Assembly: GCA_035539855.1 (NCBI GenBank)
Contig: DATLHO010000225.1
Coordinates: 1 to 5,330 of the forward strand
From: DATLHO01 sp035539855
Lineage (GTDB): Bacteria > Bacteroidota > Ignavibacteria > OLB7
DNA length: 5,330 nt
Direction: 5' to 3'
Position 1 is the stretch's first letter, and each line of letters opens with the position of its first letter. The position numbers were made by a program, and so were the translations under genes. Positions 1 to 5,171 of this stretch are shown piece after piece. Under the pieces are notes generated by a model. It saw only the letters and a program-made list of their open reading frames with translations. It was not told the origin of the DNA and ran no database searches.

Positions 1-258
1 ATGCTCCGAACAGTTGATGCGCGGCACCTCGGCCTCAATGAACGTCTTGAACTGCATCGTGTCGAGATGCCGCCAGGAGCGCCGACGACTGTCATATCGG
101 GGACACTCCTTCTTGCACTCAGGACAGCGCAGACGCTTCGAGGCGTCGAAACGGACGTGGATCTTGACAGTAAGCGCCTCCTCGTCCAGCTCGACGAGGC
201 CAACGCTCCATGGGGACTTGATTCCCAAAAGGCGGCTGTAGTGGTCGGTATCGCGCAT
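1..258 (-). CDS. ISL3-family transposase, N-terminal fragment (cut by window edge)
   Basis: On the minus strand an open frame runs from ATG at 258-256 to the window edge without a stop, giving 86 residues that start MRDTDHYSRLLGIKSPWSV. Residues 45-52 are CPECKKEC and residues 83-86 are CSEH, with RSWRHLDTMQF between them. This matches the N-terminal zinc-binding domain of ISL3 (IS204/IS1001/IS1096/IS1165) transposases, which ends in a 'vpRv.C.eHG'-like strand, and that domain binds the element's terminal repeats. The DDE catalytic domain and helix-turn-helix would lie further left, so activity cannot be judged. No clear Shine-Dalgarno precedes the ATG. Plus-strand frames over this stretch are shadows. 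The family call is by remembered motif, not by search. Confidence 0.8.
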   Translation of the reverse strand, partial: MRDTDHYSRLLGIKSPWSVGLVELDEEALTVKIHVRFDASKRLRCPECKKECPRYDSRRRSWRHLDTMQFKTFIEAEVPRINCSEH

Positions 259-300
259 CCGACCAATCTACGATCGACCCACTAGATTCGATGAAGCGCC
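1..300 (-). mobile_element. ISL3-family insertion sequence, left end only (partial)
   Basis: The segment carries the first 86 codons of an ISL3-type transposase, so it is the transposase-start end of an element that continues beyond the left window edge. The outer boundary is inferred. Read on the minus strand from 300, the sequence starts GGCGCTTCATCGAATC, which has the GG-plus-CTTC look of ISL3-family terminal repeats and lies 42 bases before the transposase ATG. Outside it is an A/T-rich octamer (301-308, AAACAAAA), the kind of 8-bp target this family duplicates. The other inverted repeat and second target copy are outside the window, so the exact end is unproven. A similar octamer GGCGCTTC (minus, 329-322) is a weaker alternative boundary. 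Confidence 0.5.
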
Positions 301-304
301 AAAC

Positions 305-334
305 AAAAAAGCCCCCTCCACGAAGCGCCTCGTG
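305..334 (-). terminator. Weak or disrupted terminator downstream of the PGI gene
   Basis: Read on the minus strand, downstream of the isomerase stop, the sequence gives CACGA-GGCGCT-TCGTG (334-319, a 5-bp stem with a 6-nt loop), then GAGGGGGC, then six T residues (310-305). The stem is short and stands 8 nt from the T run, so as it stands it is a poor intrinsic terminator. The GGGGGC plus T-run resembles the 3' half of a stronger one whose partner arm is not present. The IS end abuts this T tract. Confidence 0.3.
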
Positions 335-335
335 A

Positions 336-377
336 CATCTAACATCTAACATCTGACCTCTAACCCCTAACACGCAA
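336..377. repeat. Degenerate 7-bp tandem repeat overlapping the 3' end of the PGI gene
   Basis: Six heptamers follow head to tail on the plus strand: CATCTAA (336-342), CATCTAA (343-349), CATCTGA (350-356), CCTCTAA (357-363), CCCCTAA (364-370) and CACGCAA (371-377). The first two are identical and divergence grows toward the gene. On the minus strand the unit is TTAGATG, holding TAG then ATG. The last codons and the stop codon of the isomerase gene (TAG at 362-360) lie inside the array. Because 7 is not a multiple of 3, successive TAGs fall in successive reading frames. Confidence 0.85.
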
Positions 378-944
378 AGTCGCCGTACCGGCGTCGTCTA
401 CGACGAGGTGTCGGAAGTTTCTTGCAGCAACTGCCGCGTAGTCATGCCCTGCGCGGGCGGAGAAGACTCCGATGTAGGTCAGGGGCTCGGTGCCCGTGTT
501 CATCGTGCGGTGGGCGGTGTGGCCGGGGACGTAGACGATCGAGCCGGCGTCGAGGGAGACGAGGCGCGCGTCGCCGGTGTCTTCGTCTTCGAGGAGCATT
601 GCGCCGCTGCCGCGGAGGCCGATGTAGACTTCGGCCGCGGGTCGCCAGAAGTGCAGGTGGCCCTTCGTCATGTAGTACTCGTCGCCGACACGTCCCGGCA
701 TGATCGTGCCGATGCCGTAGTGGAGATCGCCCTCGCCGTCGCCCGGCTCCAGCGATCGAACCGTGTAGACGAGCGGATCGCCGTCGGCGATCGCCGCGCG
801 CAGCGCCGCGTCGTCGGCGTAGACGCCGTGCATGTCGGAGAGCCGCCGCTCGGTGAGCGCGCCTCCTTCGAGCGTGCCCAGTGTGGGATCGTACGGCGTG
901 TGCAGAAAGCGCGCGGCGCGCGTCAGATGCGTTGCCATGGACAT
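360..944 (-). CDS. pgi: Cupin-type (archaeal-type) glucose-6-phosphate isomerase
   Basis: The 194-residue protein should interconvert glucose-6-phosphate and fructose-6-phosphate in the cytoplasm as a metal-dependent cupin. It aligns by eye along its whole length with the Pyrococcus furiosus enzyme (about 189 residues). Landmarks are RRLSDMHG (33-40), DPLVY (56-60), GDLHYGIGTIMPGRVGDEYY (72-91), TKGHLHFWRPAAEVYIGLRG (93-112), PGHTAHRTMNTGTEP (140-154) and AGHDY (165-169). The expected metal ligands are all present: His96, His98, Glu105 and His145. Start: ATG at 944 has AGGAG nine bases upstream; a second ATG at 938 is possible, and the frame further upstream is arginine-rich read-through of the previous gene. 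Only 4 bases separate it from the kinase stop, so it is probably co-transcribed and coupled. Its stop lies in a heptamer repeat. It is unrelated to the usual bacterial PGI fold. Confidence 0.93.
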   Translation of the reverse strand: MSMATHLTRAARFLHTPYDPTLGTLEGGALTERRLSDMHGVYADDAALRAAIADGDPLVYTVRSLEPGDGEGDLHYGIGTIMPGRVGDEYYMTKGHLHFWRPAAEVYIGLRGSGAMLLEDEDTGDARLVSLDAGSIVYVPGHTAHRTMNTGTEPLTYIGVFSARAGHDYAAVAARNFRHLVVDDAGTATLRVRG

Positions 945-948
945 GTCG

Positions 949-2070
949 TCAGGCTCCTGTCGTTGTGAATCGTCGTCGCGCGGACTCCTCGAGTCTCGCC
1001 ACGATATCGTCGTCGAGCGCTCCGATCGATGCGAGCGCGAGCGCCGCGGCGCCGAGCACCGGAGGCAGGCGCGAGGCGACCGGCCGCACTGACGGCGAGC
1101 GCGCGGTGATCGCTCGCTCGAGCGCGTCACGGAAGCTCCGTCGTTCAGTCAGCCCGCCGGTCATTGTGAGCATCGTGGCGTTTCCGGCGAACAGTCGCCG
1201 CTCGACGGCCTCGACCATGCGCGCGAGCTCGTCGATGGCTTCGGCGACGATCCGCGTCGCCGCGACGTCGCCCGCATCGGCGGCGTCGAGCACGAGCGGC
1301 GCGAGCGCTGCGATGCGCTCGCGTGCGAGACCGCCGATGCCGGTCATGCGCAGCAGATCTCCGGCCGAGTCGAGGCCGAGGGAATCGGGCAGCGCACGCT
1401 CGAGTGCGGTTGCCGGTCCGCGCCCGTCGACGCTCCGACAGACCGTTGCCATCGCGCGCACGCCGAGCCAGTATCCGCTCCCTGGATCGTCGATGAGCGG
1501 TCCCCAGCCACCCGCCCGCCACGTCGCACCATCATCCGTTCGTCCGTAGCAGCTCGATCCCGTTCCGGCGATGAGGACGATTCCTGCGGACCCTCCGAGG
1601 CCTCCCGCAAGTGCTATGCGCAGATCGTGATCGACGCCGACGGCATTGTCGGGCGCAAGACCGAGCTCGCTCGCGATCGATCGGATCTCGGCGTGATCGC
1701 GCGGCGTGACCACGCCGGCGAGGCCCAGGAAGGCCGCGGCGAACGGTTGCTGGTCGCGGTCGGAGCCAACGTCGTCGCTTGCGACTGTGCCGGCGTCGGT
1801 GCCCGCACTCCTTCCCGCATCACGGACCGCGTCGACGCGCGCTGCCTCGACGGCGTCGCGTACGGCATCGCGCACGCCGTCTCGTCCTGAGACGTTGAGG
1901 TTCGAAGGACCGCCCTCGCCGAGTCCGAGCAATCGACCACTGAGGTCGACGATCGCGGCGCGCGTGCGGGTGCCTCCGCCGTCGATGCCGAGCACGAATC
2001 GCGCTGCGCGGACATCGTCCGTTTCGCGGTCATCACGCGCCGCGCGGTCGTCGAGCGAGCGCGTCGTCAT
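949..2070 (-). CDS. BadF/BadG-type sugar kinase (N-acetylglucosamine or glucosamine kinase-like)
   Basis: The 373-residue protein belongs to the ASKHA fold (actin/sugar kinase/Hsp70), BadF/BadG/BcrA/BcrD ATPase group, which includes N-acetylglucosamine kinase. Visible motifs: phosphate-1 loop GIDGGGTRTRAAI (28-40), GPSNLNVSG (54-62), LGLAG (115-119), VDHDLRIAL (146-154, with Asp149 the likely catalytic base by alignment), IAGTGSSCYG (167-176) followed by GGWGPLIDDPGSGYWLG (187-203) as the phosphate-2 and sugar-binding region, and the adenosine motif TGGLTERRSF (304-313). Expected role: ATP-dependent phosphorylation of an amino sugar, possibly from cell-wall or chitin recycling; glucose is also possible given the PGI gene after it. 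Start ATG overlaps the upstream stop as ATGA. Odd: a 24-residue charged N-terminal lead and an Asp/Arg/Ala-rich insert (about 63-108). Substrate is not determined by sequence. Confidence 0.85.
   Translation of the reverse strand: MTTRSLDDRAARDDRETDDVRAARFVLGIDGGGTRTRAAIVDLSGRLLGLGEGGPSNLNVSGRDGVRDAVRDAVEAARVDAVRDAGRSAGTDAGTVASDDVGSDRDQQPFAAAFLGLAGVVTPRDHAEIRSIASELGLAPDNAVGVDHDLRIALAGGLGGSAGIVLIAGTGSSCYGRTDDGATWRAGGWGPLIDDPGSGYWLGVRAMATVCRSVDGRGPATALERALPDSLGLDSAGDLLRMTGIGGLARERIAALAPLVLDAADAGDVAATRIVAEAIDELARMVEAVERRLFAGNATMLTMTGGLTERRSFRDALERAITARSPSVRPVASRLPPVLGAAALALASIGALDDDIVARLEESARRRFTTTGA
954..958 (-). promoter_or_regulatory. Ribosome binding site of the cupin PGI gene
   Basis: AGGAG on the minus strand lies nine bases before the ATG at 944, inside the last codons of the kinase gene (ACAGGAGCCTGA). 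It favours 944 over the ATG at 938 and over more upstream starts. Confidence 0.65.
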
Positions 2071-2441
2071 GGCTCGATCACGATGATCGAGGCCGCGGTC
2101 GCGCGCACCGGATAGGACTCCGCCACCGGACCGGTGAAGGTCGCCTCGACGAGCATCCCGACGCGTAGCGAGTCGAACGTGATCGGCTCGAGCGCGCCGC
2201 CGCGACGGCGCGAGATCGTCGTCGCGCGCGTGACGGTCACGTCCGCCTTGTCGTAGGGAAGGTCGTCGTTGCGCGAGCCCTCGATGCGCGCGAACCCGAG
2301 GTCGGATGCGCCGCTCGCCGGGATGATCGCGCGGAGCTCGCCGCGAATGCTCGGCGTCGCTTCGAACATGGTGCCGGGACCGCAGCGCGCGGCCGTCAGT
2401 GCGAACAGGAGGGCTGCAAAGGGGAGAGCATACCGTGACAT
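2067..2441 (-). CDS. Exported small protein with DUF3221-like domain
   Basis: The protein has 124 residues and no known enzymatic function. Residues 1-19 (MSRYALPFAALLFALTAAR) form a signal peptide or anchor. A Cys follows at 20, but Arg at 19 spoils a standard lipobox, so lipoprotein status is doubtful. The rest looks like the small beta-rich DUF3221 family: IRGELRAIIP (32-41), a central DKADVTVTRATTI (64-76), and the ending FDSLRVGMLVEATFTGPVAE (89-108) with SYPVRATAASIIVIE, close to that family's 'vG..V.v.f.Gpv.eSYP.qa.a..i.v' pattern. It probably acts outside the cytoplasmic membrane. Start: ATG at 2441 begins the signal peptide; upstream in-frame codons lie in the intergenic region and are not protein-like. 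No good Shine-Dalgarno is seen. Its TGA overlaps the kinase ATG by four bases, so it heads that operon. Confidence 0.75.
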   Translation of the reverse strand: MSRYALPFAALLFALTAARCGPGTMFEATPSIRGELRAIIPASGASDLGFARIEGSRNDDLPYDKADVTVTRATTISRRRGGALEPITFDSLRVGMLVEATFTGPVAESYPVRATAASIIVIEP

Positions 2442-2545
2442 GGGGCGAATGTAGGAATGATCGTGGTTTGTTATGTTCAGGTCCGCCCGGATCGGTCCCG
2501 ACCCGTCGCTCCGCAGCCTACCAGAAACCCCAGACAGGCATCGCA
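2442..2545. promoter_or_regulatory. Divergent intergenic region, probable promoters both ways
   Basis: This 104-base gap separates the minus-strand DUF3221/kinase/PGI unit from the plus-strand DUF3592 gene, so both promoters should lie here. It contains the only A/T-rich patch nearby (about 2449-2480). Candidate -10 elements are TATGTT on the plus strand (2472-2477) and TACATT on the minus strand, ending six bases before the ATG at 2441, which could give a nearly leaderless transcript. Neither has a convincing -35 partner. The location is solid; the exact boxes are guesses. Confidence 0.4.
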
Positions 2546-3247
2546 ATGAAAGTACTCCGGCTTCTTGGCGCCATCTTCGGCACGATCGGCCTCGGCCTGC
2601 TGATCGGCGCGGCCATACTCTATGGCAACGCGCAGTCGTTCAAGCAGAGCGCGGTCCAGACGCAGGGGACCGTCGTCGATCTCGTGTACGTCGCGTCGTC
2701 CGATGGGGGCGGTGGGTACCGTCCGATCGTTCAGTTCACGACGCGCGAGGGAGAGCAGATCGAGTACGAGTCGAACACGAGCTCATCGCCGGCAGCCTAT
2801 GACGTCGGCGAGACGGTGGGGATCTTCTACAACCCGAACGATCCGGGCGACGCGATGATCGACGGTTTCCTCGACGCCTACCTGGCGCCGATGATTCTCG
2901 GCGGCGTCGGCGCGGTCTTCTTCATCGTCGGCGGCGGACTGCTGCTGGCGCAGATGCTCGGCCGTCGCAAGCGAGCGCACCTGATGGCCGCCGGCCGCCG
3001 CGTCAGCGCGCGCATCGAGGGCGTCGATCTCGACACCTCGCTGGAGGTCAACGGACGCCACCCGTACACGATCACGTCGCAGTGGCTCAATCCCGACACC
3101 GGAGAGCTGCACGTCTTCCGCAGCGACGGCATCTGGTTCGATCCGTCGGATCATCTCCCCGGCGAGACGATCGACGTGCTCATCGATCCGGTGAATCCGA
3201 AGAAGTACCACGTGGACACATCGTTCCTGCCGAAGGTCGCGGAGTAG
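2546..3247 (+). CDS. DUF3592-family membrane protein
   Basis: The protein has 233 residues, two predicted membrane helices and no established function. Helix 1 spans about 5-27 (LRLLGAIFGTIGLGLLIGAA) and helix 2 about 113-137 (LAPMILGGVGAVFFIVGGGL). Between them lies the DUF3592 signature: QGTVVDLVYVASSDGGGGYR (40-59), PIVQFTTREGEQIEYESN (60-77) and VGETVGIFYNPNDPGDAMID (87-106). After helix 2 and a basic RRKRAH stretch, a second soluble domain (about 149-228) repeats the same style: GRRVSARIEGVDLD, then GETIDVLIDPVNPKKYHVD, so both domains probably face the same side, which would suit a domain duplication. Start: ATG at 2546 begins a good first helix, with a weak AGG seven bases upstream; the longer upstream frame overlaps the divergent gene. 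Monocistronic as seen, ending 14 bases from the convergent glucokinase gene. Confidence 0.85.
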   Translation: MKVLRLLGAIFGTIGLGLLIGAAILYGNAQSFKQSAVQTQGTVVDLVYVASSDGGGGYRPIVQFTTREGEQIEYESNTSSSPAAYDVGETVGIFYNPNDPGDAMIDGFLDAYLAPMILGGVGAVFFIVGGGLLLAQMLGRRKRAHLMAAGRRVSARIEGVDLDTSLEVNGRHPYTITSQWLNPDTGELHVFRSDGIWFDPSDHLPGETIDVLIDPVNPKKYHVDTSFLPKVAE

Positions 3248-3261
3248 AAGGTCGTTCTCTC

Positions 3262-4239
3262 TCAGCGCCTCGCCGCCAGCTCCAATCCGAGCAGTGCGGC
3301 GCCGATGATGCCGGCGTCGTTGCCGAGCTGCGCCTGGCGCACTTCGATGCGCGACGCGATCGACTTGAGCGCGCGGGCGCTCAGCGAGCGGCGCGCGGGC
3401 TCGAGGATGTGATCGCCGGCGCGAGCGACGCCGCCGCCGACGATGACGAGCGAGAGATCGCAGAGGTTGAGCACCGAGGCGAGGGCGGCTCCGAGCAGCG
3501 TGCCGAGCTCCGCGAAGAGCTCGCGGGCCGCGGCATCTCCGGCGTCGGCGGCCTCGCTGATGTCGCGCGGCGTGATCTCGCCGTCGAGCGCGCGCGCGTG
3601 CAGCGCCGATGCGGGCGTGCGCGCGAAGCGCTCGCAGGCGAGCGCCGTCAGATAGCGCTGGCCGAGATAGGCCTCGATGCAGCCACGCGCTCCGCACGCG
3701 CACAGCGGACCGTTGGGATCGATCGTGACGTGACCGACCTCGCCCGCGCCGCCACCGCCGCCTCGCCAGATCGTGCGATCGATGATGATGCACCCGCCGA
3801 TGCCGGTGCCGAGGGTGATGAACAGGAAGCTCGCGTCGTCGCCCGCGCTGCCGACGCGCGACTCGGCGAAGCCCGCGACGTTCGCATCGTTCTCGACGGC
3901 GATCGGAATGTCGGCGTCGAGCAGCGGTGCAAGTCGCTCGGCGACGGGCACGACCTCCCAGCCCGGGAGGTTCGGCGGGTGTGCGATCTCGCCGCGGTCG
4001 TTGATGACCCCAGGAACGCCGAGGCCGAGCGCGACGATGGTGTCGTCACGCCCGGCCATGATGCTGTTCGCCTGCTCGGCGATGCGGCCGAGGATCGCAT
4101 CGGGTCCGCGCTCGGCGGCGGTCTCGATCTGATGCTGTGCGAGGATCGCTCCCGTCTCGTCGACGAGTCCGACCTTGATGAACGTGCCGCCGACATCGAT
4201 GCCGATCGCGAGCCGGCGCGCGCGGTTCGTGTGACTCAT
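3262..4239 (-). CDS. glk: ROK-family glucokinase
   Basis: The 325-residue cytoplasmic kinase should phosphorylate glucose with ATP, giving glucose-6-phosphate. Motifs in order: phosphate-1 loop AIGIDVGGTFIKVGLVD (11-27), GLGVPGVIN (72-80), catalytic ENDAN with Asp118 (116-120), phosphate-2 TLGTGIGGCIIID (142-154), and sugar- and zinc-binding EVGHVTIDPNGPLCACGARG (167-186) followed by CIEAYL. His170, Cys180, Cys182 and Cys187 are the ROK zinc ligands, and Glu167, His170 and Glu189 are the usual sugar contacts. The late VIVGGGVARAG (266-276) is the adenosine motif. Length is normal for ROK glucokinases and there is no N-terminal helix-turn-helix, so it is an enzyme rather than a NagC-type repressor. 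The ATG overlaps the FtsB-like stop as ATGA. It converges with the DUF3592 gene with 14 bases between stops. ROK specificity varies (mannose, fructose, N-acetylmannosamine), so glucose is likely, not certain. Confidence 0.9.
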   Translation of the reverse strand: MSHTNRARRLAIGIDVGGTFIKVGLVDETGAILAQHQIETAAERGPDAILGRIAEQANSIMAGRDDTIVALGLGVPGVINDRGEIAHPPNLPGWEVVPVAERLAPLLDADIPIAVENDANVAGFAESRVGSAGDDASFLFITLGTGIGGCIIIDRTIWRGGGGGAGEVGHVTIDPNGPLCACGARGCIEAYLGQRYLTALACERFARTPASALHARALDGEITPRDISEAADAGDAAARELFAELGTLLGAALASVLNLCDLSLVIVGGGVARAGDHILEPARRSLSARALKSIASRIEVRQAQLGNDAGIIGAALLGLELAARR

Positions 4240-4547
4240 TCGTCGACGCGGTAGATCGTCTCGCCGGGGCGGGCCATGCCGAAGCGCTCGCGCGCCAGCC
4301 GCTCGAGCGTCGCGGGGTCGCGCCGGAAGCGGGCGATCTCCGCGCGCAGCGAGTCGCCGGTGCGACGCTCGGCGTAGAGCTGCTCGACGGCGGCGTCGTG
4401 CTTCATCTCCAGGCGCATGCGCGAGATCAGTCCGCGGTTGCCGAACGCGAAGATCGCGAGCACGGGAATCGCGGCCAGGACGGCCAGGGTGACCTTGCGG
4501 CGCGTCGTCAGCGGCTTCGGCTTGAACCGCCGGCGGAATCGTTTCAT
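4236..4547 (-). CDS. ftsB: FtsB/DivIC-like septum formation initiator
   Basis: The protein has 103 residues in the topology of FtsB/DivIC: a very basic cytoplasmic N-terminus (MKRFRRRFKPKPLTTRRK, 1-18), one membrane helix (about 19-36, VTLAVLAAIPVLAIFAFG), an extracytoplasmic coiled coil (about 42-76) and the closing motif LERLARERFGMARPGETIYR (81-100), the family's 'la+e.fgm.rpgE..y' end. In the divisome such proteins pair with FtsL and FtsQ and help activate septal wall synthesis. Start: ATG at 4547 overlaps the upstream TGA as ATGA, with GAAGAG six bases before it; the 3' end overlaps the glucokinase start the same way. Enolase is a common neighbour of ftsB in other bacteria; here that position is taken by a small unknown gene. 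FtsB versus DivIC naming depends on phylum. Confidence 0.85.
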   Translation of the reverse strand: MKRFRRRFKPKPLTTRRKVTLAVLAAIPVLAIFAFGNRGLISRMRLEMKHDAAVEQLYAERRTGDSLRAEIARFRRDPATLERLARERFGMARPGETIYRVDE

Positions 4548-4918
4548 AGCAGCTCTTCGGGGTTGCTTTCCTCGTCGCGCTTGTGCGGCTCGTCGATCTC
4601 CTGATCGTACTCGCCCATGCGGCTCATCTCGTCGTACATCTCCTCGATCTCCGCCTCCTCCGGATCGAGTCCGCGCTCGAGATCCCAGATCGTGTGGACC
4701 CCGTCGGGATCGTCGACGGTGGGCTCGAGTCGTCCGTCCTCGGCGACCATCGTGATCGTGTAGCGCTTTCCCTCGTCGAACGTCACGTAGTAGTCCTCGG
4801 CTCCCTCGGTATCGAGGGCCTGGGCGACCTCGTCGACGGAGACGTGTTGTCCGTCGAGGGTGACCAGGTGCGTGATCGTTCCGATATCGTCGGTCAGGAC
4901 TCCGGTGATCTCAGGCAT
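4544..4918 (-). CDS. Small acidic protein, possibly DUF3892-like
   Basis: The 124-residue protein has unknown function. The first 80 residues look like a compact alpha/beta domain: ITGVLTDDIGTITHLVTLDG (4-23), SVDEVAQALDT (27-37), EDYYVTFDEGKRYTITMVAE (41-60) and PTVDDPDGVHTIWDLE (66-81). Its pattern 'I..V..D..G.I.h......vs..EV...i......yYV...g.r..i.vv' resembles DUF3892, a call made from memory and only tentative. Residues 84-124 are strongly acidic (many Glu/Asp) and look unstructured or coiled. No signal peptide, membrane helix or cysteine. Start: the ATG at 4918 has GGAGGAA upstream at the right spacing; an ATG at 4933 in the same frame would bury that site. It is first in a three-gene unit with the FtsB-like and glucokinase genes. 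Confidence 0.75.
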   Translation of the reverse strand: MPEITGVLTDDIGTITHLVTLDGQHVSVDEVAQALDTEGAEDYYVTFDEGKRYTITMVAEDGRLEPTVDDPDGVHTIWDLERGLDPEEAEIEEMYDEMSRMGEYDQEIDEPHKRDEESNPEELL

Positions 4919-4924
4919 GACAGC

Positions 4925-4931
4925 TTCCTCC
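4925..4931 (-). promoter_or_regulatory. Strong ribosome binding site deciding the 4918 start
   Basis: GGAGGAA on the minus strand, with its GGAGG core ending eight bases before the ATG at 4918, is the best Shine-Dalgarno in the window. It overlaps the first codons of the alternative start at 4933 and therefore argues for 4918 as the true start. Confidence 0.8.
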
Positions 4932-5142
4932 ACAGTGCTCCAAAGGCATTCATCGCACAGGGCCGGGCGCGCGCCGGGAAGCGCAGGCCGGCCGTTTCCA
5001 CCCGTCCGGGCTCGAGAGCCTCACGCGCAAACGGTACGCCATGGAGGGAAGGGGGAGAGGACGCCGTGTGCGGGTCAAACTTCCGCAAAGCGTCCGGTTC
5101 ACGCAAGGATCGCGACCGGCGGTAACGAGATGTGCCCGGCTC

Positions 5143-5171
5143 TTGGCTCGGGCGCGACGAAGCCCTAACTT
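5143..5171 (+). promoter_or_regulatory. Candidate sigma-70-type promoter for tRNA-Glu
   Basis: TTGGCT (5143-5148) and TAACTT (5166-5171) are separated by exactly 17 bases, resembling TTGACA-17-TATAAT at 4 of 6 and 3 of 6 positions. Transcription would begin about 7 bases later, giving a 5' leader of roughly 20-25 bases before the tRNA at 5202. Spacing and position are right; box matches are moderate. Confidence 0.45.

Noticed and set aside
1..285. Plus-strand frame of 94 codons at the left edge
   Set aside because: The minus-strand frame over the same bases encodes the ISL3 zinc-binding domain and runs off the edge; the plus-strand product has no such features.
336..377. CRISPR array or telomere-like repeat
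   Set aside because: The units are 7 bp with no spacers and are degenerate; there are no cas genes and no sign of a replicon end.
408..968. A 186-codon open frame on the plus strand
   Set aside because: It is antisense to the cupin isomerase, whose motifs are unmistakable, and the plus-strand translation shows no recognisable domain.
945..1130. N-terminal extension of the isomerase up to an ATG at 1130
   Set aside because: The extra 62 residues are Arg/Ser-rich and antisense-like, overlap the kinase 3' end in another frame, and the AGGAG site fits the start at 944.
881..2086. Long plus-strand frames with Ser/Arg/Ala-rich products
   Set aside because: They are antisense shadows of the BadF-type kinase gene in high-GC DNA, with no plausible start sites or domains.
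2783..3793. A 336-codon minus-strand frame
   Set aside because: It crosses the convergent ends of two well-supported genes and gives an Arg/His-rich product with no motif.
3262..4239. ROK transcriptional repressor instead of kinase
   Set aside because: There is no N-terminal helix-turn-helix, and ATP-binding, catalytic Asp and zinc/sugar motifs are all intact from residue 11 onward.
3082..4254. A 390-codon open frame on the plus strand
   Set aside because: It is antisense to the ROK glucokinase and overlaps the DUF3592 gene. Its translation is Arg/Ala/Asp-rich with no motif, as expected for the shadow frame of a GC-rich gene.
4894..5106. A 70-codon minus-strand frame upstream of the DUF3892-like gene
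   Set aside because: It overlaps the next gene's start in another frame, lacks a ribosome binding site and shows no domain-like composition.
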